A stretch of 64,000 nt of DNA, from assembly GCA_045641345.1 (NCBI GenBank), contig JAZUGR010000030.1, forward strand, positions 58,786 through 122,785, given 5' to 3'. The notes below the pieces were generated by a model. It saw only the letters and a list, made by a program, of their open reading frames with translations, ran no database searches and was not told the DNA's origin. Numbering within the stretch: the first letter of the stretch is position 1; each line of letters starts with the position of its first letter. Both the position numbers and the translations under genes were made by a program. Source of the DNA: Cacconaster sp045641345 (GTDB taxonomy: Bacteria > Bacteroidota > Bacteroidia > Bacteroidales > UBA932). Positions 60,061 through 64,000 of the stretch are shown here, in pieces.

Positions 60061-60429
60061 CTATTCGTCGGTATCGGCATCCGAATCGTCGGAAGCGGAG
60101 CCTGCCATATCGTCGTCGTTGACAGGGAAATCTCCGTCGGACGAATCATCGTTCTGGGCATCGTCGGAATCGGCGTCATCCTTGAAGAGTTCGTCCTGAA
60201 TATCCTCGATATGGTCTTCCTTCACCTTTATCTTGACAAGATAGATGGCTCCCGGCACTTCGAGCGACACGGCGTGGAAATACGATCCGTCGGGTTTGTC
60301 AACCTTTATTATGTCGCTCAGATAATCGGCATAGCCGCGCGGGTATTTTTCCTTGAATGCGTCCAACAGCTCCTGGGACATATTCTCGTAGCTTATGACA
60401 GCTCTTTTGACTGAAGTATTACTGGACAT
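60061..60429 (-). CDS. Conserved hypothetical protein with acidic tail
   Basis: About 122 residues. The first 85 residues form a compact domain (AVISYENMSQELLDAFKEKYPRGYADYL, then SYFHAVSLEVPGAIYLVKIKVK); the last 40 are almost all Asp/Glu/Ser. I recall similar short acidic proteins in other Bacteroidales, without a known function. It heads the run with ClC and tex. The upstream part of the open frame (to 60480) is in the divergent promoter region and is rejected. Confidence 0.75.
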   Translation of the reverse strand: MSSNTSVKRAVISYENMSQELLDAFKEKYPRGYADYLSDIIKVDKPDGSYFHAVSLEVPGAIYLVKIKVKEDHIEDIQDELFKDDADSDDAQNDDSSDGDFPVNDDDMAGSASDDSDADTDE

Positions 60430-60503
60430 GGTTATCTTGTTTCGCGGTACAATTATAGAGAGTTTTACCATACTTACCAAAAAAATCGTAATTTAGCGGT
60501 GCA

Positions 60504-60977
60504 ATGGAAAACAAGAAACTGGTTATCGAATACAGGGAGTTCGACTCCATCGATGAACTCATCCCCAGGGACAGGGAACTTCTCAAGAATGCAATCGACG
60601 CAATCAAAGGCTCTTATGCCCCCTATTCCAATTTCAGGGTGGGAGCCGCCGTCCGCCTGAGGAACGGGCTCATAGTCAAGGGATCCAATCAGGAAAATGC
60701 CGCATATCCCTCCGGGCTTTGCGCAGAGAGGACGGCTATGTTCTCCGCAGCGGCCCGCTATCCCGACGAGCCCTTCGAGGCTCTTGCCGTGGTCGCATCG
60801 CAGAACGGCAAGTTGCAGGGCGCACCAAGTTATCCCTGCGGAGCCTGCCGCCAGGTAATGGCCCAATATGAAACACGCTGGCAGCGCAATCTCAAGATAA
60901 TTTTGGGAAGCGCCGGCAAGATTCAGGTCTTCGACTCCGTTTCCGGTCTGATGCCCTTCATCTTCAGGGACATCTGA
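60504..60977 (+). CDS. cdd: Cytidine deaminase
   Basis: Deaminates cytidine and deoxycytidine in pyrimidine salvage. The 157-residue protein has the homotetrameric zinc site: CAER (Cys and catalytic Glu) and PCGACRQ. SYAPYSNFRVGAAV and NAAYPSGLCAERTA are typical. No perfect -7 box is seen; TAATTTAG (60490s) is a weak candidate. Confidence 0.96.
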   Translation: MENKKLVIEYREFDSIDELIPRDRELLKNAIDAIKGSYAPYSNFRVGAAVRLRNGLIVKGSNQENAAYPSGLCAERTAMFSAAARYPDEPFEALAVVASQNGKLQGAPSYPCGACRQVMAQYETRWQRNLKIILGSAGKIQVFDSVSGLMPFIFRDI

Positions 60978-60990
60978 TTGCGGATGAATC

Positions 60991-61662
60991 TTACTCCCGG
61001 GTTCGGAAAAGAACTGTATCGTAGAAATCCTTAAGTTGTTCCACGCTCATTGCGCTCTTGAATACCTCCGTGCTGACACCACCTTTTTCGATGAGCCCGT
61101 GGGCATAGTCTTTAATCCGGCGAATCTGAAAATCGCGAGCCTCATCTCCCGGAATACCAAGGGAGCCTGCTTCTTTGTAAATCCTGCAGGTTCTATCAGT
61201 AAACTCTGTCAGGAATTGCTCATATCGGTCCTTCCCGCCTTGAAATGGACCCTTGCTGAAACATTTTACGAAAGTCCGAAGGTCCGAGAACCAGAAGTCA
61301 TCAGATAACGGTTCGGAATTCAGCCCTATGCAGGGAATATCTTCGTAAAATGACGCGTGGTTCGACCCATCGAACTCATATACCTCGCATATGTATTTTG
61401 TCTTCCCGGGAATCCGGAAAACGTCAATGTTTACCAATGGAGCCTTCTTTTCGAATGGGGTGATGATTATTGTAGAAATATTCATTATCAGAGCATTCAT
61501 CTCCATCACTGCTACATTGCAGCACCGGGGCGATACGAATCTGCTGACGCGAAAAGGCATCCCTTTGACCGTAATCTTACGATATTTACCGGGAACATCG
61601 GACGGTCTTGCTCCAAGTTCCTTCCTGATTATTTCAAGAACTGTCCTCAAAAGGGCGGACAT
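60991..61662 (-). CDS. Unrecognised protein of about 223 residues
   Basis: I do not recognise this family. The product is soluble, with no signal peptide. A beta-rich centre contains VAVMEMNALIMNISTIIITPF and PLVNIDVFRIPGKTKYICEVYEFD; the C-terminal half is helical. The alternation of strands with a P-L-x2-ID motif reminds me faintly of ferredoxin-dependent bilin reductases, but no catalytic residues can be confirmed. It starts 5 bp after the DUF1295 gene (ATG 61662; GTG 61683 is possible), so the two are cotranscribed. Base use looks more AT-rich than the core genes to the left. Confidence 0.65.
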   Translation of the reverse strand: MSALLRTVLEIIRKELGARPSDVPGKYRKITVKGMPFRVSRFVSPRCCNVAVMEMNALIMNISTIIITPFEKKAPLVNIDVFRIPGKTKYICEVYEFDGSNHASFYEDIPCIGLNSEPLSDDFWFSDLRTFVKCFSKGPFQGGKDRYEQFLTEFTDRTCRIYKEAGSLGIPGDEARDFQIRRIKDYAHGLIEKGGVSTEVFKSAMSVEQLKDFYDTVLFRTRE

Positions 61663-61667
61663 AATCA

Positions 61668-62477
61668 CTATGCCATCAGCCACTTGTGTCTGGCAACACT
61701 GTATAGAGGAATCAACGGCAGAATAATGGGAACCTTGCTGATGTATTCCTGATAATCCGGACGATCACCATAGTTCTTGTTCTGGCGCAGTTCCAGACGG
61801 CGGGCTCCGCTGAACATTACCCACAGAATCAGAATATATCCCCAGATCGCAAACAGCCACTGCCAAAATCCGTCAAGTGAAGTCACACCGGACAGAAACA
61901 CGCCTGTCCACAAGATGATTTCCCCAAGATAATTAGGGCATCTCACTATTCTGTAAATTCCCGTATGGCAGAATTCGTGGGGATTCCTGCGCTTTAGAAG
62001 GGATTTCTGAGCATCTGCCCATATCTCGAGAATAACGCCGGCAATGGCGATGAAAAATCCGATGACACCACATGTGTCAGACGCTGAACCGTTCTGGATG
62101 CGGAAGAATACAGGGGCAATCTGCCCGATAAAAAGGCTCGTTACCATTATCCAGAGCGCCATTTTAAAACCCAGTTTGCGTTTGTTGGCATTTGCGTCGG
62201 TTTCAGGACGAAGTATTTTCCTGTATGACGCGCTCCTTGATTCCCTAATGAGCAGATAAATGCCAAGCCTGAGCCCGTATATTACTAGAAGAATGCAGAA
62301 TGCCTTTCCCCATATTTCCATACTTCCCCAAAACAGAATCATTGTCGCCAATGCCATTCCAGCGATGGAAAAGGCATACCCGATAGAGAAGAAATATACA
62401 AAGTAAATGAAACCAAGCGCAGAAATCAGAAGAGAAATCAGGCATATTATTCCGAATGATGTTGTGAAAGTTACCAT
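61668..62477 (-). CDS. DUF1295 / steroid 5-alpha-reductase-like membrane protein
   Basis: A 269-residue protein with about seven membrane helices. The C-terminal signature matches the DUF1295/ICMT-like fold: GIYRIVRCPNYLGEIILW and later RPDYQEYISKVPIILPLIP, where His/Tyr/Arg residues of the NAD(P)H- or SAM-site are expected. Such enzymes reduce steroid-like double bonds or methylate prenyl groups; the substrate is unknown. A -7 box TAGATTTG (62492-62485) ends seven bases before the ATG. Confidence 0.85.
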   Translation of the reverse strand: MVTFTTSFGIICLISLLISALGFIYFVYFFSIGYAFSIAGMALATMILFWGSMEIWGKAFCILLVIYGLRLGIYLLIRESRSASYRKILRPETDANANKRKLGFKMALWIMVTSLFIGQIAPVFFRIQNGSASDTCGVIGFFIAIAGVILEIWADAQKSLLKRRNPHEFCHTGIYRIVRCPNYLGEIILWTGVFLSGVTSLDGFWQWLFAIWGYILILWVMFSGARRLELRQNKNYGDRPDYQEYISKVPIILPLIPLYSVARHKWLMA

Positions 62478-62484
62478 AACAATG

Positions 62485-62492
62485 CAAATCTA
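62485..62492 (-). promoter_or_regulatory. -7 box TAGATTTG of the DUF1295 pair
   Basis: Perfect TAnnTTTG on the minus strand, seven bases from the ATG at 62477. Confidence 0.5.
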
Positions 62493-62700
62493 TAACAATT
62501 ATTCGAATACATCAATAATCCATGACGAATGAATGTCAACCGGGAACCGTTTCATAATCCTCCCATCACCGTGACGGCGGACAGATATACATATTCCGTG
62601 GACAGCAAGGTGCCCATAAATGCAACAAACTGTTTTATAGGATGTTACAAAGGTGTTTCTATATGGGCTAAATATGTAAAAAGGAAAACAGGGCGATTTT

Positions 62701-62774
62701 TGACTTGAACTGAAAAAAGTTGACACTATACGTTTTTGTCCTCGTATAGTGTCAACTTTTTTCAGTTCAAGTCA
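62701..62774. repeat. Perfect 32-bp inverted repeat with 10-nt loop
   Basis: Arms 62701-62732 and 62743-62774 are exactly complementary over 32 bp, with loop TTTTTGTCCT. It is 27 bp past the fic stop codon, so it may terminate fic mRNA, but the perfect length is far beyond a standard terminator. Confidence 0.85.
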
Positions 62775-62801
62775 CAGTAGAATCTTTCTCATAACGATTA
62801 T

Positions 62802-63686
62802 TCAATACTTGATTTTGAAGTAATCCAAAGCTGCCTTGTATGCATCCTGGGCGGAAAGGCAGGTGTCCATCAGATAACCATCAATGTTTCCCCACTCCTT
62901 CAGGCCTCTGTAGTAGTAGAACTTCAGTTCTTCCGTAATGATGAACGGGACAATGGAGTTTGCAAGACACTCCTTGAACATCAGCAGGCGCCCAACCCTT
63001 CCGTTGCCATCCTGGAACGGGTGAATACGCTCGAACTTACAGTGGAGATCAATGATATCCTCAAGCGTTTTGTTCTGCTTCGAGTTATACTCTTTCAACA
63101 GTGCTGAAATGCTCTCGTGCACCTTCTCGGGCGGGCAGGTCTCCACCCCGCCTACTTCGTTCGGCAGTTTCTTGTATTCACCAACATTGAACCATGCTTT
63201 CCTGCTGTCAGAAGTTCCGGATTTCAACATTCGGTGAAGTTCTTTCACCATTGCCTCGGTCGGCTTCACCATCGCCTTGTCGATGACATAGTCTATGCAA
63301 CAGAAATGATTCGTCGTTTCTACAAGGTCGTCAATCTTGACAGCATCATCCGTGATTCCTATCGTGTTTGTTTCGAATATATATCTGGTCTGATCGTGTG
63401 TCAGTCTGCTGCCCTCAATGTGGTTGGAATTGTATGTGAGGTCAATCTGAGTACGATGATAGATACCACCATGAATCTGCTGTTCCTTTTCTTCACGAAG
63501 GCGCTTCAGCAGCGGAGACAGCCTCTTGGCTTTCCCCTTGGCTGGCGGCTCGGATTCGGAAGGGATGTTCCATGTCTTGCCCGTCAGGAATGCCCCCTGG
63601 AGTTTTCCTGTGGTACACCAGTAGCGGACGGTTCTCTCTGGGACCTCGAACTTTTCAGCAAATGATGTAATTGATATATATTCCAT
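62802..63686 (-). CDS. Fic-domain AMPylase-like protein with N-terminal HTH
   Basis: A 294-residue protein. Residues 1-42 form a MerR/excisionase-like helix-turn-helix (SITSFAEKFEVPERTVRYW). An inhibitory motif S-x3-E-G is at 87-92 (SNHIEG), which marks a class II Fic whose active site is held off by an N-terminal helix. The active-site motif HPFQDGNGRVGR is at 222-233 and is intact. It should transfer AMP (or another nucleotide moiety) to a target protein. It may bind its own promoter through the HTH. It lies between an ISL3-like end and a long inverted repeat, in AT-rich DNA, suggesting transfer. Confidence 0.92.
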   Translation of the reverse strand: MEYISITSFAEKFEVPERTVRYWCTTGKLQGAFLTGKTWNIPSESEPPAKGKAKRLSPLLKRLREEKEQQIHGGIYHRTQIDLTYNSNHIEGSRLTHDQTRYIFETNTIGITDDAVKIDDLVETTNHFCCIDYVIDKAMVKPTEAMVKELHRMLKSGTSDSRKAWFNVGEYKKLPNEVGGVETCPPEKVHESISALLKEYNSKQNKTLEDIIDLHCKFERIHPFQDGNGRVGRLLMFKECLANSIVPFIITEELKFYYYRGLKEWGNIDGYLMDTCLSAQDAYKAALDYFKIKY

Positions 63687-63690
63687 ATTC

Positions 63691-63750
63691 TATCGGCAAA
63701 AATACTAATCAAGCAATTGCAAATATAGCAAAACTTGCCGATAACGGCAA
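63691..63750. promoter_or_regulatory. Inverted-repeat operator candidate at the fic promoter
   Basis: TATCGGCAA (63691-63699) recurs inverted as TTGCCGATA (63735-63743), and the second copy is half of the palindrome TTGCCGATAACGGCAA (63735-63750). The first copy overlaps the fic -7 box TATTTTTG (63704-63697). The arrangement would allow dimer binding and looping. Confidence 0.5.
63697..63704 (-). promoter_or_regulatory. -7 box TATTTTTG of fic
   Basis: Perfect TAnnTTTG on the minus strand, ten bases from the ATG. Confidence 0.5.
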
Positions 63751-63857
63751 TAATATTGCAGGTCTTTTCTGGATAGAGAAGGTGACTAACTCGGGAGGTT
63801 ATACGGATGTTCTTAAATAACAATTCTTTCTCTGGAGTCACAAAACATACATCATTA

Positions 63858-64000
63858 GGGGTTCTTCGTCACTTTTGGTGCAGTTAATTGGCCATTGAAG
63901 CGACCAGTCTGGTCGCAAGGAGGCCTGTTTTTGCCCGTCCATACATCTGTCTTTTGATTGCCTTTATCTTGTTGTTGATGCCTTCCGTGAGGCCGTTCGA
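63858..64000 (-). mobile_element. Left end of an ISL3-like insertion sequence (partial)
   Basis: Contains the 3' end of a transposase and, outside it, a likely terminal repeat starting GGGGTTCTTCGTCACTTTTG at 63858. The other end is outside the window, so the terminal repeat and target duplication (possibly 8 bp at 63850-63857) cannot be tested. Confidence 0.6.
63884..64000 (-). CDS. ISL3-family transposase, C-terminal fragment
   Basis: Thirty-eight residues ending at a TAA (63886-63884). The segment SNGLTEGINNKIKAIKRQMY is the C-terminal DDE-Glu region of IS204/IS1001/IS1096 (ISL3) transposases. The gene continues past the window edge; nothing shows whether it is intact. Confidence 0.8.
   Translation of the reverse strand, partial: SNGLTEGINNKIKAIKRQMYGRAKTGLLATRLVASMAN

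Larger units (their letters stand above)
62478..62801. other. Intergenic gap of 324 bp
   Basis: Holds the -7 box of the DUF1295 gene at its left end and the 32-bp inverted repeat at 62701-62774. Between them (62500-62700) I see no convincing gene; the 75-codon frame at 62499-62726 has no recognisable product and runs into the inverted repeat. AT-rich throughout. Confidence 0.7.

Noticed and set aside
62499..62726. A 75-codon frame in the only long gap
   Set aside because: No recognisable product, and its start lies inside the left arm of the 32-bp inverted repeat.
60991..63686. A new defence island from Fic, unknown protein and IS
   Set aside because: No nuclease, helicase, TIR or other defence partner is seen; the unknown pairs with a metabolic-type membrane enzyme instead.
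63687..63841. Upstream extension of open frame before fic
   Set aside because: No recognisable homology; the region holds the fic promoter and the operator candidate.
1..64000. tRNA or rRNA genes and CRISPR arrays
   Set aside because: I looked for T-loop motifs, rRNA stretches and regularly spaced direct repeats and found none that hold up; the only regular array is the 25-bp palindromic set at 5139-5227, whose spacing is too short for CRISPR.

Overview
The window looks like a chromosomal segment of a Bacteroidota bacterium, most likely order Bacteroidales; genus cannot be fixed from the sequence alone. The signs are many promoters with the Bacteroidota -7 box TAnnTTTG, few Shine-Dalgarno sequences, Bacteroidota-type families (histone H1-like protein, DUF3078, DUF4831, WbqC, split HipA, fimbrillin-like lipoprotein, PspC, SIMPL), an archaeal/eukaryotic-type ProS, and an lpxD-lpxC-lpxA lipid A block. 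Coding density is very high: about 60 genes, one intergenic gap above 300 bp, and no tRNA, rRNA or CRISPR array that I can recognise.

Layout. 1-570: start of a leftward gene and an orphan HipA N-terminal half. 591-5030: a 1479-residue surface lipoprotein with three beta-helix modules, followed by a repeat-rich spacer (5027-5227). 5228-11374 (minus): TonB receptor, HMA protein, nfnA, nfnB, hisS in one tight run. 11442-15694: SppA, an OmpP1/FadL-like porin and a Trp-Pro/Gly-Tyr-Ser-rich lipoprotein. 15781-19549 (plus): proS, DUF3078 protein, tilS. 19551-22894 (minus): lpxD, lpxC, lpxA, WbqC. 23032-36174 (plus): a 12-gene run, rimP, nusA, infB, DUF486, three exported peptidases (C11, M64, M49), tmk, DoxX-like, CPBP protease, manA, S4 protein. 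36138-37372 (minus): rplY-pth. 37509-43375: DivIC-like, histone-like, GT39, holA, BASS transporter, cca, HsdR-N protein. 43440-46689: SIMPL, DUF4831, PepD. 46770-47882: rpsF-rpsR-rplI. 47988-52377: flippase, dut, murF, AI-2E transporter. 52371-60977: GT2, BASS, cyclophilin, PspC, DPM synthase, tex, ClC, acidic protein, cdd. 60991-64000: an apparently more AT-rich accessory end with an unrecognised gene, a DUF1295 membrane protein, a Fic protein and the end of an ISL3-like element.

The core is housekeeping: translation (hisS, proS, tilS, rimP, nusA, infB, pth, rplY, rpsF, rpsR, rplI, cca), envelope building (lpx genes, murF, flippase, GTs, SppA, DivIC) and nucleotide supply (tmk, dut, cdd). 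The most unusual things are in small spaces: a perfect sigma54 -24/-12 promoter reading toward a hairpin 57 bp away and facing pspC (possible small RNA), a class of genes with only 4-7 nt between the -7 box and the ATG (predicted leaderless mRNAs), two very long perfect inverted repeats (28 and 32 bp arms), a RimP lacking its C-terminal domain, an LpxC not fused to FabZ, tail-to-tail gene overlaps up to 89 bp, and an inverted-repeat operator candidate on the fic promoter. All functional calls come from reading the translated sequence; no database search was run.
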